A stretch of DNA of 64,000 nucleotides from Hyaloperonospora brassicae (lineage: Eukaryota > Oomycota > Peronosporomycetes > Peronosporales > Peronosporaceae). The position numbers and the translations under genes were made by a program. The notes beneath the pieces were generated by a model. It saw only the letters and a list, made by a program, of their open reading frames with translations. It did not search any database and was not told the origin of the DNA. The stretch is from positions 62,001 to 126,000 of the forward strand of contig CANTFL010001109.1 in NCBI GenBank assembly GCA_947650285.1. The letters run 5' to 3'. Shown here piece after piece: positions 41,769 through 53,637 of this stretch (position 1 is its first letter; each line of letters opens with the position of its first letter).

Positions 41769-44480
41769 ATGCGCGTGACCAATTTCCTCGACGTCCAAAG
41801 CCAGAACACTTATAGCGCCACAAAGTCGCGCGTTTTCAGCTTGCAGCAGCCCCTATTCCCAATGTTTGCTAATGCTCGAAGCGAGGCTGCGGTTCCACAC
41901 GAGTCGATGCGCACGTTGGGCCAAGTCAGCGAATTCTTTGCCACACAGTTCACGATGAAGCTGCGAAAACATTAACGAGACAAGAGACTATCGGTACTGA
42001 CGCAATTTAATGGGAATCGTGTCGGAGCCTTGGCCTTTGGTCAGGACGCACTCTCGTGTCACCCGATTTTCGAGTACGAGCACTTTTTCCGCTGCGAAGA
42101 AGCTTTGTACTATCGCACAAATACGTGGCTTTTTCTTCCTGACAGACTCTATCAAGGAGGCTAAGCAAACGCAGCTTGACGATTCACGCCATTTTGTACG
42201 CTCGACATCGGCAAAAGAAGGCCAAGAGCTTCGTCACGAGGCTACTATGAGCACTTTTCGCGCCTTGAGACGGAGACAGCTGAGTTGGCAAAGCAAATTG
42301 TCCAGCTTGCAGCGGAGAACAAGCTTACTAGGCTGAGAAAGAACCAGGAACAACAGCTTGCTCAATTGCGCGAGGCTCAAAAGCAAAGTTTTCGACAAGC
42401 CCAGCTGATCGAATCCAATCAGCAAGACGTAGAGAATGTGCTTTCGGTCATTCGCAGCGCGTTAGCCAGTGGTTTGGATTGGCGTGGTCTGGAAGAGCTT
42501 GTCAAGTACGAGCAGAAGAATGGCAACCCTGTGGCAAGTCTCATCCACAAACTCGATCTCGAGCATAACCGCGTAGCACTTTTGCTTTGCGATGACGACG
42601 AGAGTGACGAAGACGAATACGGAGGTGATGGTACGGGTGAGGAAGACAGACAGGCTCACATCATCTGGATCGATTTGTCACTATCGACGCTTGCCAATGC
42701 ACGAGAAGTCTATACGAAGAAGAAGAAAGCTGGAGCGAAGGCGATCAAGGCTTCGGAGGCAACTGACAAAGCAATTGCACTGGCTGAGAAGACCACTTTG
42801 AAAACCCTAGAAAAGCAGCAAACGAAGCGAAATGTGATCTACCAGCGGCGCAAAGCGCTTTGGTTTGAAAAATTTCATTGGTTTCTTACCAGCGAAAAGA
42901 ACTTGGTGGTTGCTGGAAAAGATGCGCACTAGAACGAACAACTGATCAAGCGGTATCTGCGAAAGGGAGATGTGTACGTCCACGCCGATCTTCACGGCGC
43001 TGCTTCTTGTATTGTGCGCAACCATGCAAGCACTAGGAACATTGAGACCCAGGAACTTCCTCCTGTATCTATAACTGCGCTAGAACAGGCAGGATGCATG
43101 AGTGTATGCCGCAGCGACGCATGGAGTTGTCAGTTGATTGCTGGAGCCTATTGGGTCCATGCCGACCAGGTGTCAAAGACCGCGCCAGCAGGCGTGTTCC
43201 TCACGACTGGCAGTTTCGTGGATCGGGGCAAGAAGAATTACATCCAGCCATCTCGGCTCGAAATGGGACTAACAATTCTCTTTCATATTGACGTGAGCAG
43301 CGTCAGCCAGCATGCGCGCCAGTATGAAGAACGAGATCTTCAGGTGATGGACGACTTCGACGAGAAGGATGGGAGTGACACACCAAACGTTCTGCCGATA
43401 GAACAGGAAGGATTGCACCAGCAAGACGTGGCTGTCGAGGAGAAAAGTGAGGAAGCGACAGACGACAGTTGTTCGGAGCCGCGTATGTCTCATGTTCCTG
43501 CGGATGTCGCTCAAGGTAATGAGATTGGCGACAGAGAAGACAAGTCAGGCCCGTCTAGATAGCAGTCTCAGCGTGACGGGCGAAAACGGTTGTCGACAAG
43601 AGAGTGCCGTGACCTGAAGAAAGGTGTCCCAACAGCTTTGGAGGATGGAGCGGGTGACAATAGTCAGCCGTCTTATCAGGCAAAACAGGCCCAGAGGAAG
43701 GACACGCGCAAGTCGCTCGACAAGGGCAACGTCCAGGTATCTCGGCTGGATAAGAGCGTTCGTGGCAAGAAGGGTAAGATGAAGAAAATGAAGTAGAAGT
43801 ACGCTGACCAGGACGATGACAACCGCCGGCTGCGCATGGAGGCGCTGGGTCACGTGATGGAGGAGACAGACGATGGGGACAGCCAGCGTGATCAGAACAG
43901 TGAGTGCGTCGGACAAGCGAGAGATGGAGGTGGCGATGGCGAGGGCGATGACGAGGGCGATGGTAGTCCTGTGACCAGTGCTACCACCGAGACCAAGAAC
44001 GAGTACATTCGTCAGCAGCGCGAGAAAAAAGAGAAGTTTCTTGACGAGCAAGAGGGTGAGGTGGAAAGCATCGGATTCTTTGATGCGTTCACGGGCGAGC
44101 CTCTACCGAACGACATTGTGCTGTTTGCCATGCCCATGTGCGCTCCGTACGTCTCGCTGAGTAAGTTCAAGTACAAGGTGAAGCTCACGCCTGGAAGCCA
44201 GAAGAAGGGCAAGGCAGCCAAGCAAGCGATCGATCATTTCTTTGCGTCGAATCTGAAGGAAGAGAAGGACATGCAAAAGACGCAGGTGCACATGAAAGCC
44301 GACGATGTTCAGCCGGATGTGAATCCGCTTGCAGTGCAGCGCGAGCTGATGCGGTGCATTCGAGACAATGAGCTAGTGACGTGTATGGTCGGGCCCGTGA
44401 AGATTTCGGCGCCAGGACTCCATGGCGCTCACGAGAGCAAGCGGGTACCGAGCAAGCTTAAGAAGAGCAACAATAAGTAG
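41769..44480 (+). pseudogene. NEMF/Rqc2 (NFACT family) pseudogene
   Basis: NEMF/Rqc2 binds stalled 60S ribosomes and adds C-terminal tails in ribosome quality control. The N-terminal NFACT domain is reduced: MRVTNFLDV and QFTMKLRKH then a stop (41973-41975), with the middle part deleted. The coiled-coil/linker (42240-42700; QQDVENVLSVIRSALASGLD) and NFACT-R domain (ALWFEKFHWFLTSEKNLVV; KGDVYVHADLHGAASCIVRN; TTGSFVDRGKKNYIQPSRL) are very well kept. NFACT-C ends the frame (LTPGSQKKGKAAKQAIDHF, RDNELVTCMVGPVKISAPGL). From 42285 to 44480 one frame is open apart from three TAG codons at 42930, 43560 and 43794, with no frameshift. The missing start and N-terminal domain make it non-functional as Rqc2. 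An LTR remnant abuts its 5' end. Confidence 0.85.
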
Positions 44481-46276
44481 CAATGGCTGCATTTGCGCTT
44501 AGCCTTGGCGAAAGAAACGCAGTTTGTGTCTCACTACAAGTGAACCACGACTAGATTTGTTGCAAGCGTCAACACTACTGAACACGGCTGCATATTATAA
44601 CGATTGATCGGTTTTGTTGAAATTCCGTTCGAATTGGACAAATATCGAACGATAGAAACTTACGATGCATTCGACGAAACCGATCGGTTTTGGGACTAGG
44701 AAGTATGAAAATTACGTCAGAGTGCTCAGTGTTGCCTCGATTATTCAATGTTCTTGCCTACTGTAGCTCGCACGGTAATTGCCCGAAAGATTGCCCTTAC
44801 CTCGCTCTTAAATGAAATGAAATCGTTTCATAACACTGACATTGGTATCAATGTCGATGTGAATAATGTCTTAGCAGATTACAATATACAAACATTACCT
44901 TATGCGCACAAAATCTAGCAGAATATTATTACGACCAACAGCTCTGTCGCAGATTAGGCCACCATAATAACCGACATAAGCTTGACTTTTCTGGACGCGT
45001 GCAGTAAGGGGTTAAGTAAGAAACCCGCACACTCAATCGTAGTAAGGTAAATTATAATGACGATTCTGGAATGAATTCCCAACAAGGTCACACGGATCCG
45101 ATAAAAAGGCGTTTCTCATTTCGTGTCTATCTAATATCTTTACGCTTCCTTTGCGCGTGACCGAGTATGTACCATTTTGTGTACTTAAGTTATACGTTAG
45201 TAATTTAGCCTTTACTTATTGGAGAGGGAGGTTAATCTTCGCTAATGCGTCGTCCTGATGTGACCGTAAATCTTCGAGAAAACGACAGGCACACAACATG
45301 ATTCACTGTATCTGTACAAGAATAGGTATGTTTTATAATATTCGAGATCGCATTATACAGCTATCGTTACGTAGTAGGGCATGTGTTATACAACAAAGTA
45401 ACAAATTACCTCTCTCGATCAATAGTTCCTGCTCTGTGTGATGCACTCCCTAAAAAGTATGAACTTAACAGCAAATGATGTAAGCGGTGTCCTTAACAAA
45501 GATTATACCTCGGGTGGTAGTGCAACGCTAGGACGACAAACGCCAAGAAGACTTCTTGATCATATTGTCGCGAGGAAACAGTAATTAAAATGGTCATACC
45601 CGCATCAAAAACGGATAGAGATGTTTGAAAATTAGTGCCGAGTGATCAACAAGCATCTTCACTACATGAAATATGGAGTAATAATGCTTGGAAGATCTAT
45701 TGATGATTCACTCATCTCGAAAGCATGAAGTAATAAGTGCCGATATATCGACAGATCATTGGTCAGAGTTGCAGATGAGGAACATTTGATGGGTATTTTC
45801 ACATAATATAACGGTTTGTGCGCGTCGATTCAGCCCAGCGTTGTCGAAATTTGTGATGAGCCAGCGTTGGTCTTTGACATAATTTTACTGACAAATACAT
45901 GTAGGGCACTACACGCTTGTACAGACACCATACAAGCTACCAACACTTATAACACGGTAAAAGCAGGTACATCTCACCATAAGTCTTGGAAGTAAGTAGC
46001 GTTGTTTGCACCAGCGCAAAGTTAGTAGGTCGTAAAATAATATGTATAATTTGCTAAAAACTTTAATTCTTCAGCCCTAAATAATGCATTTGACTAGCAC
46101 TGCAGCTTCACCAGGTCAAGTTGCGCATGGCTTACGTCCAGTCCGCCTGTAGTCAAGGCTTGGTCCCTCATGGCGTCCTTATCTCCTATTTCCACATGTC
46201 ACGGTATCTTGCTGATCCCATATGGTGACCGTATCTTCTCGACCATCTGTCATGTCGTCCCATGTCAACCAATCAG
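44481..46276. other. AT-rich intergenic with one LTR remnant
   Basis: No genes. Around 44935-45060 the stretch TGGACGCGTGCAGTAAGG...AAGAAACCCGCACAC is the reverse complement, with changes, of the 41500-41545 part of the LTR remnant. A second decayed LTR of that family therefore lies here in plus orientation. The rest is unassigned. Confidence 0.45.
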
Positions 46277-47678
46277 GTGATGTCGAAACTTATTTGTTAC
46301 AGGTCTTGCACTTGTGTGGTGGAGTGGTGATCGTTCTTTTATGGAGTTGATCCCTACTCCACACTGTCACCCAGACGACCAACTAACGGAGGGGGTACTC
46401 CGATTTCGTGTTCTTGATTGCCTTCCTCACCTTGTAAACCCGTCGGTGGGGCGAGTTGCACTCTTCCAGGTGGACTCGTGTCAATGGAAAACTTGACCGT
46501 GTTTGCGGTGGGGTCGATATTTGATCTCGGTATGGAAATCTTCACATTGCGATCGGGGTTGACGTAATGTAGTAAAATTCTTCACGGGGTCACTTGTATA
46601 CTTGTATGGTGCTCGATATGAGTCGCCCCGACCTGTGACAGATCTCCTTGTCCGAATGAATACCTTGATTCGCGATCCTTCTGACCACTTGATCCGTCTC
46701 GCGATCTTGAGTCTTCAACCACGAAGGATTTCCTGCGTCCAGTCGCAGTTAAGGTGCTTTTTTTATAGTTCTTGATCCCTGGCCAAACAATCCAGGGATA
46801 TTACTTAATTGAAGTATGTAACTTTTCCTTGACGTCGGGTGGCCAATGATCCACCCGGAGGAGAAGTCGACACGTGTACTTTGAAGAAAATTGAGCTATG
46901 TTTATTGTTAACCAATCAGACCCAACAACCCTATCCCTGTCCCCATGTCTTGGACATCGCTTGCCACATGTCGCTCTCTATAGACGGTAGCGACCTTGTA
47001 CTTGCCTGGCACACACCTGATATACTTATCCGATCGCAGTCGCCCTTCTGGTCGTCGATCGTGTGGCGTAATCCACTTTCCTGATCGCGATCACATACCC
47101 GATCCCTCGATTACGATCTCGATCGCATCCTGATCCCTGATCACGATCTCGATCGCCTCCTAATCACCGATCACGATCGCGATCACCTCCCGATCGCGAT
47201 CGTTTTGCTGATCGCGAGTCACATGGTGTGGTACACACTCTTTAGATTGCGACGATTATCGTGGTTCACACCAATCTGATCGCCGATCACGATCTCGATA
47301 GCCTCCTTGATCGCGATCGCCTTGCTGATCGCGGTTTCCGTCTTGATCGACTGATCTCCAATGTAATTTCCCCCATTTCAATAACCCCGTCTCCAGGAAT
47401 CGTACCCTTCGTCCGTCATGCTTTAACCCGATATCGCAGTTCCATCCTGTCCGATCTGATATCCAGTTTTGTCTGACTGTCCAGTGAACGCGATACGACC
47501 AGTTTTGGGACCGGCGCTGCCAACCGTTAACTGAATCAAAACTTTCTGGAACGCGATCAGCTCCCCTATCGCCAGTTTCCGTAGTCGCTTCACCACACTT
47601 GTTTCTGAAAGAAGTAAGGACATAAATTTTTTCGAAAACAAATGCAAGACCTGTAACAAGTAAGTTCCAACATCACGA
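46277..47678 (-). mobile_element. Repeat element bounded by ~38-bp inverted repeats, GATC-rich core
   Basis: The ends TGATGTCGAAACTTATTTGT (46277 side) and, reversed, TGATGTTGGAACTTACTTGT (47678 side) continue as TACAGGTCTTGCA on both sides, giving imperfect terminal inverted repeats. The inside is unusual: 46640-47350 is packed with GATCGC/GATCAC words. On the minus strand it also contains a coding-like scrap EIGVPPPLVGRLGDSVE (46354-46545), which recurs on the plus strand near 52720-52750. No transposase was found and the class is unknown. Confidence 0.5.
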
Positions 47679-47839
47679 AAACCATGCTAACAAAGGATAC
47701 AAAATATGTGCAGAGGAACGTCTTTTGACAAACAAGCTTGATGATCGGAAAAGTTAAATGGTGATAAATGGCCTGGAAGCTGTACGAATATCATATAGTG
47801 GATCTTCAAATTTATTGTAATAACCAGCAATCTCTCAAT

Positions 47840-48062
47840 GTAGCTACTCGCTCACCAACCATCATGCGCGTCTAGCATCGATTCATGTTTTGGCTGCTTG
47901 ACATAATGCATACATCAATTAATGAGGGGACCAACGCCGTTTATACCCCAAAAGGTAATAATCATTATGTATCTAATTACAATGATCAAGAATCATCACG
48001 GTCAAAGATTGACATCAATCAAGATATTAAACGATCGAATCAATGGCGTCAATAGGCATTTC
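47840..48062 (-). repeat. Decayed LTR fragment, relative of the 41.3 kb LTR
   Basis: Shares in order GCGCGTCTAGCATCGATTCATG, the TTGACATAATGCATACATCAA remains of hairpin 1 and the TATACC...GGTAATAAT remains of hairpin 2 with the LTR at 41345-41748. Both hairpins are partly destroyed by substitutions. Confidence 0.5.
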
Positions 48063-49529
48063 ACGATCTTATTCCACTACAAATAGGAGTTCGTAGGTCA
48101 CCAAAGAATGATTTCTCTTATTCGATAAATCACTTTCACGCACCTAGGATTCAGCATACGAAACGACATATATTCAACTAGCGGCAAAAAAGCTCTTCTC
48201 CATATCCAATACATTGAATACGTGCAACCCAAAATATACAGTTTGCTGCTTATGACGCTTATGCAATATGATGATGTTAAGGCGATTTCTGATGAAGCGT
48301 GATGTGTAAGCGCACGTAAATTCAAAATGCTCAGTATAGTGCATTGAGATCAACCATATATCTGCTAAGACTGATATAGTAAGAATATATAGACGAATAC
48401 ATGGTCTGGAATATAGAGGACGTGATTGCGTCATACGGCATCCACGCAAACGTGTGGTAAGAGTAGCACCAGCGGGTAAAGTTCTGCAAATTGGTAGCTT
48501 CACGATTCGTGCGAGAAGAGAAACGTCCGGATGTGGCAAGGTACTAAATAAACTATGATGGCGACCTCTGTCTAATCAAGGCGAGGTTTAATTCGGCTAG
48601 AAATCGCAAATCACTTGCAATACAATCAGTATCTTTCAGATAGACAGATTTCAAGTACAAGACATCAATCACGGACTATGTTCTAATACGATAGGGCCTA
48701 GAGTGGTAGCCATTCTCTTCTTTTCCAAATCACGATGCACGGAATTTCGGACATATAATTTATGAGGATGGGGTAAAAGGATGAGTGCCACCTATAGGAA
48801 GTGACAAATAAAGGTCGTAGCAACTTTCTACTGACAAAATCGGCGATTTGCTCCGTTTAAATTGATCTGATAATATATCGGAATAATTTGCAAAGGTGGT
48901 TCTGAGACCAGTGCATTTCTTGATAATTGGGAGGTGAGATGGTTATGTGCCAGCTTCAAATTGATAAACAATAATTTACCATACACCCATTTGCGTTCTA
49001 AATAATGACAATTAAAATTATAATTCGGGTTCGTGAAATGCCACCTGGTGGCGAGTATAGGCCAGAAATTAATAGGATGACGCTAGAAAGTACATGCGAG
49101 CCGTTTTTAAGGATCTGATGAAAGAGCGGAATAAAGTTTCTGAACTTAGGTATCAAATATGATTTAAAGGTAATTAGCTCAATACTTTGATATATTCCAG
49201 ATATTCAGAATACAATATCGACATTCTAAGCAATGTTGTGCTTATCGATACATGACAATACATCGATTCTAGATCACGAGATGATAACTATCCAAGTATT
49301 AATTATGATATAGGTCAGGCACTATAACATGAATTCCTGAAAGAGATCTTTTGGAAACCTAATATCGGGTTGGAGATTATACGGTGGTTTAAGATAGTTG
49401 TAGTGACAAAATTAGCTACTTATTTGATTGGTTGATGACTATATTACACTTTTATTTTACTTCTTCTGGTCAAAATACGTATCATGATTCGCGTCGCCGA
49501 TTGTGGTTACGATTAATAATATTTATAGT
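48063..49529. other. AT-rich intergenic, nothing recognised
   Basis: Short frames at 48098-48325 and 48174-48539 (-) have no motif. No RNA gene or clear repeat seen. Confidence 0.5.
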
Positions 49530-49875
49530 TACACAATTACCCTTTGATGCGTACACACATCCTTTGAATTAGTGACCCATTTAAGTACCGTAACCTTGTT
49601 AACTAGGTACTGCACAGCTATACATATAAAATGCCATATATTTTTTTGCTTTGTACACACCCCTCCGTAATACAAGACTCTTTTGTGTCAGCACACAACC
49701 TCGCGTATGACTTCCGCTCTTATAATCCGGCAGCCCCCTGTAAGTACCCCAAATACTACCATTTCCTCTAATTTAAAGATGATTGAAAAGTATAGGTCAA
49801 CTATGAAGCATAGCTCTTACCGGTACTTCAAAGATAACTGTCAGTGGGGGATATATACACCTTCAGTCAAACATC

Positions 49876-50154
49876 CTAGAGTAACCATTTGGCATGATTT
49901 ATAACTTGAATGCAAAAGGTACGAAGATATCTCTTTCGACATGAAACAATGTACATCACCGTGAAACGCGCAAATGTTTTCGGCATATCCTCGATAGCAA
50001 TCTCCATAATCTTCTGGACATTCGAAAACCGAATACGTTCGGCAATTTTAGCTTGTGCATCGGCGTCTAGCAGGTTGAGATCTAAAGCTTCTATAACTGG
50101 TTGCTCCTCAACCGTTCGTGATGCAGCTTCCATGTGCATTCGCATTAACGCCAT
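49876..50154 (-). pseudogene. DDI1-like gene fragment (segment before the aspartic-protease domain)
   Basis: The 92-residue frame contains LDADAQAKIAERIRFSNVQK followed by IMEIAIEDMPKTFARFTVMY. This aligns with the DDI1/DDI2 segment that leads into the retropepsin-like domain (human: LEAQAKIEEDIRQQNIEEN...MLYI). Homology stops at the protease domain, after which the frame runs into unrelated residues. Upstream on the same strand, around 50370-50430, a weaker stretch (EVLLDIMGKILQ) may come from the ubiquitin-like domain. DDI1 is a ubiquitin-proteasome shuttle. This piece is too short to work. Confidence 0.6.
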
Positions 50155-51164
50155 GCGTACTGTCTACACTGACACGGTCTTCAACTGCAGTTTCCCTCCA
50201 ATACTCTTGTTGTTTAAAGGTCGAATACCGACAAATTCTTAGTCGGAACTGCTGTCCCTAGCTTAGGGTCAGTGTGCTGCAACCACAGCAGCGAAAAAAA
50301 CACACCACAATGATCAGGCTGTACACCATCTTTTACCCAGCAAACAGCCGCTCATTTTATCGCACCTTAATCAGAAGCTGCAGGATTTTGCCCATGATGT
50401 CAAGCAGAACTTCCGATGACGCATTTCTCTGACCGACCGTATACAATAAGCCATCTTGACTTCATCTTTACACCGCGCGAAAGAGAGTGTATACCGTATT
50501 GGAATCTCGTGCATCTTCATGTCCGGACGATCTGTGACGCTCGCTGCGATATCAGGAGTAGGTACAGTGGAGGGAGCGTACGTGATCACCATCAGGTTGT
50601 CATTTTTCACTCTTGCCTGCTCTAATTATTGCAAGCAGACGAACAAAAGATTGCCACAAAAACGTTTAATTCTTCTACCAATCCTTTGTTGTACCCATGT
50701 TTTACCATTTTCTCGTCACGTAAGACTTGACAATTTAGCAGCAGCACTTGACTGGATGCAGGGATCTAAAACTGCGTGTGCAGAGGTGTTAGATACGCGG
50801 ACGAATGTGTTAGTACAGAAAGTGTGTCGAGAAAGCGTAAGCTGGTGATTCTTTTAATGGATAAAAATGTTATAAGACCCAATCACACCTGATTCTGAAG
50901 CTGTGTGGCCACTGAGCTGATCAATTGCGCGGCCTCGACGCGGATCTAAGCGATTCGGTCGCCACCTACAGAGAAAATGGTCACCTGCATTTACGGCTTT
51001 GTGGCAAAGTCATTAATTAAATTTTATGATATGGATCGGTGGCCATCTAATTGAGGCGCCACGTACTGGTGAAAAATGGCACCAAGTGATCTGGCGATCC
51101 GATGAGAGGCGGAAGGTGATTCCACGGAGATCGACGGACCGATCCAACGGTCGGCCAAAGGATG

Positions 51165-51272
51165 GACGTGGAACGGTCTGAGACGAGGCGCAGAAAGGGG
51201 TGATTTTCTTGGAACAATCTGGGACGAGTCGCAGACATCGATGATTTCCACGGTGCAATCTGGGACGAGGGA
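51165..51272 (+). repeat. Short tandem repeat, ~50-bp unit, about 2.5 copies
   Basis: Repeats of the pattern GGAACRRTCTGRGACGAG-CGCAGA...TGATTT. Successive units differ at several bases. Non-coding, inside the ~4.1 kb inverted-repeat unit. Confidence 0.5.
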
Positions 51273-51699
51273 CTAGATTGAACCAGAAGACCGATCTGAA
51301 CTGAGAAAGGTACTTCTGAGACCAAGCGATGCGACGTAACTCTGTGACAAAGTTGCAGCATCCAGGTGATCGAAGATACACATCACCGATCTCCAATGGG
51401 AGTACTGATTTAGGTTAATTATGGACCGATCTGGAAGTGCGGATGTTTGTGGGAGTCCGTGGGACCGTTTTGAGAATTGTGGATGGTCCCATTGTGCGGC
51501 TAAACCCTTGAGGATGGTATCGGACCATGTACAACGAACGGAAGAACATATAGGGCCGGATCGCACTGTGTCGATCCTCAACGATCTCGAATTGGGCATC
51601 AGATCGGTCATGTTCCCTGCTGATTATGGATATATCGATGATGGAGCTATTGGATTGTGATATACATGCTTGTTGAAGGTCCATGAGTGATGTCGCAAA

Positions 51700-52870
51700 A
51701 GTTCAGACCGAAAGAGACAGTGGAAGCCGGTTGAATTGACGTCGCAAAATGGATTTAGACACATTCGGCATTTGGATACTATTTTGGACTTTTCGGTACC
51801 AAAATTGGGTATTAGGTACCGCATTTGGAATTTTCTCCCTTTTTGGTGTCTAGGTACGATATCGGGAGTATTGGCGCTATCTTTGGAGCACAGGTCACGA
51901 GATTTCGACACGTGTTCAAGGGGGCGGTCAAGCTTAAAGGTGATATCGGTTTGGAGAGTGACCTACAGTTTGGAATAGGCTTAAGTATAGGATGGCTATT
52001 AATTTGGTTGGATAATAAAGCAGTTACCGTTTTTACATATAAAGCACGTCGCAGACTTCTCTTCCGGGCAGGATATTTGGCCTCCCGTCGATCAAGAGAC
52101 GTTGCACGCGCCGTGTTTCGTGTACTCACCTTGGATTGTTTGGCCAAGGTGGGGTTAAGGTAACTCAACTCAACTCAAACTGCTAGGGTAGCAGCAAACA
52201 ACGGTAAAGGAAAAGGATTTTGGTTACAAGATCGCGAGGCAGCTCAAGTGGTCAGAAGATCTGGACAAGGAGTTCAAGACAAGACCGAGCAAGACCGAAG
52301 CGATCTACAGGGCAGATCGGCACGTTTCATTTTGGCGAAACAAGCAACCGATCCACCCACATTGCGCACTTCCGGCAAGATTGGCCGATCTCGAGACCAG
52401 ATCGGACCGATCCCAACGCAAGATCGACGCAAGACAACTATTTGCTGAGTGAAGATTTCCGCACAGCGAAGACCCCGATCCCGAAGACAAATCGAGATCG
52501 GTGTGATTCAAGATCGAGATCGCGACATCGCCCAAGAGTGACTGCCGCGACTCAAGATCAAGATCGCAGAACCCCGTTCGTGGTGTGAAGATTTCCGCAC
52601 CGGAAGCGAACGCTCAACCCAACCTCTCAGCGAGATCGACATCTCCCAAGGCCGTTACGAAGAGCTCAAGCCAGCCCAACCGACGGGTACACAAGGTGAG
52701 CACAAGGTTATACAGCAAGGCACGGATCGGAGTACCCCCTCCGTGAGTCGGCAAGTCTGGGCAAGTGGAAGATTGACACTCACTAAAGTAATTTTGTGAG
52801 ATCGACTTCACCACAGCTTCTTGTAAATTTAAGATCTGTGTTTGAACAAATGTGAGATGCACCACTGCGT
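51700..52870 (+). mobile_element. LTR retroelement remnant (LTR/leader/gag-like scraps)
   Basis: AT-rich LTR-like sequence up to about 52160, then AACTCAACTCAACTCAAACT, followed by a GATC- and GACC-rich stretch and a scrap ACGGATCGGAGTACCCCCTC (about 52720) that matches the reverse complement of about 46385-46405. No pol is seen. It is related to the element at 46277-47678. Confidence 0.4.
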
Positions 52871-53637
52871 TTAACTAACAAGAAAAGGACTGCGCATCGA
52901 AGACGTTATGCAACATTTAGACTTTGACAACAAGCTTAGCATGTCAATGTAAGTGAATAAAAAAACACAGCGATCACGCGAATATCTAAATAGTTGTAGT
53001 AGCGGTCACCAATCGATTACTACTTTCTGTCGTCGCGCCTTTGCGTTGAGTGTTTCCTTAATGTCAACTGCACACGCTGTCGTGAAATTGTATCCCTCGT
53101 GACGAAATTTTAGTGCGTTTATTGCTGGTATATGTTTTTTTTGCTCGCCACTTCGATACAGATGTCGACTAATGGGACACCTAATGACCCACAGCGAACG
53201 CACCTGCGGAAGTCATCGACCGTGTGTACGTGTGCGTACATGTGTGTGTTGAGGTCACATGCTGTGCCTCTTTGCTTCCAGCCGCGGGAGCTCACGCGGC
53301 CGTACGGCTTAATTGATTCTCGCATCGCAAGTATTGTTGACATTTTTCAGGACGCTATCTAATTAGGGGGAATGGTAGTATGACCGGGATCCTATAAATT
53401 AGGGGAAATGGTAGTATTTGGGGTACTTATAGGGGGCTGCTGGATTATGAGAGCGGAAGTCATACGCGAGGTTGTGTGATGACACAAAGGAGTCCTGTAT
53501 CACGGAGGTGTGTGTACAAAGCAAAAAAAATATATGGCATTTTGTATGCATAACTGTGCGTACTAGCTAGGGATTTACGGTACTTAAAATGGGCTTCTAT
53601 TATATGGGGGTGTACGTATCAATTGGTTGAGTGTGTA

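Larger units (their letters stand above)
49530..53637. mobile_element. ~4.1 kb unit with ~240-bp terminal inverted repeats
   Basis: Left arm 49530-49774 and right arm 53396-53637 are reverse complements with scattered differences; shared blocks include GGTAGTATTTGGGGTACTTA, AGCGGAAGTCATACGCGAGG and ACAAAGCAAAAAAATATATG (complement on one side). Just inside the right arm the start of the arm (AATTAGGGG..AATGGTAGTA) is duplicated (53361-53380). Inside lie a DDI1-like gene fragment, a short tandem repeat and scraps of another retroelement. No transposase is visible. Long arms, gene fragment and lack of coding suggest a non-autonomous MULE-like element, but this is inference. Confidence 0.6.

Noticed and set aside
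42930..43796. Reassigned or routinely read-through TAG codons
   Set aside because: All three intact genes here (PRP6, acyl-CoA dehydrogenase, lipase) end in TAG at the expected C-terminus, so TAG works as a normal stop in this genome.
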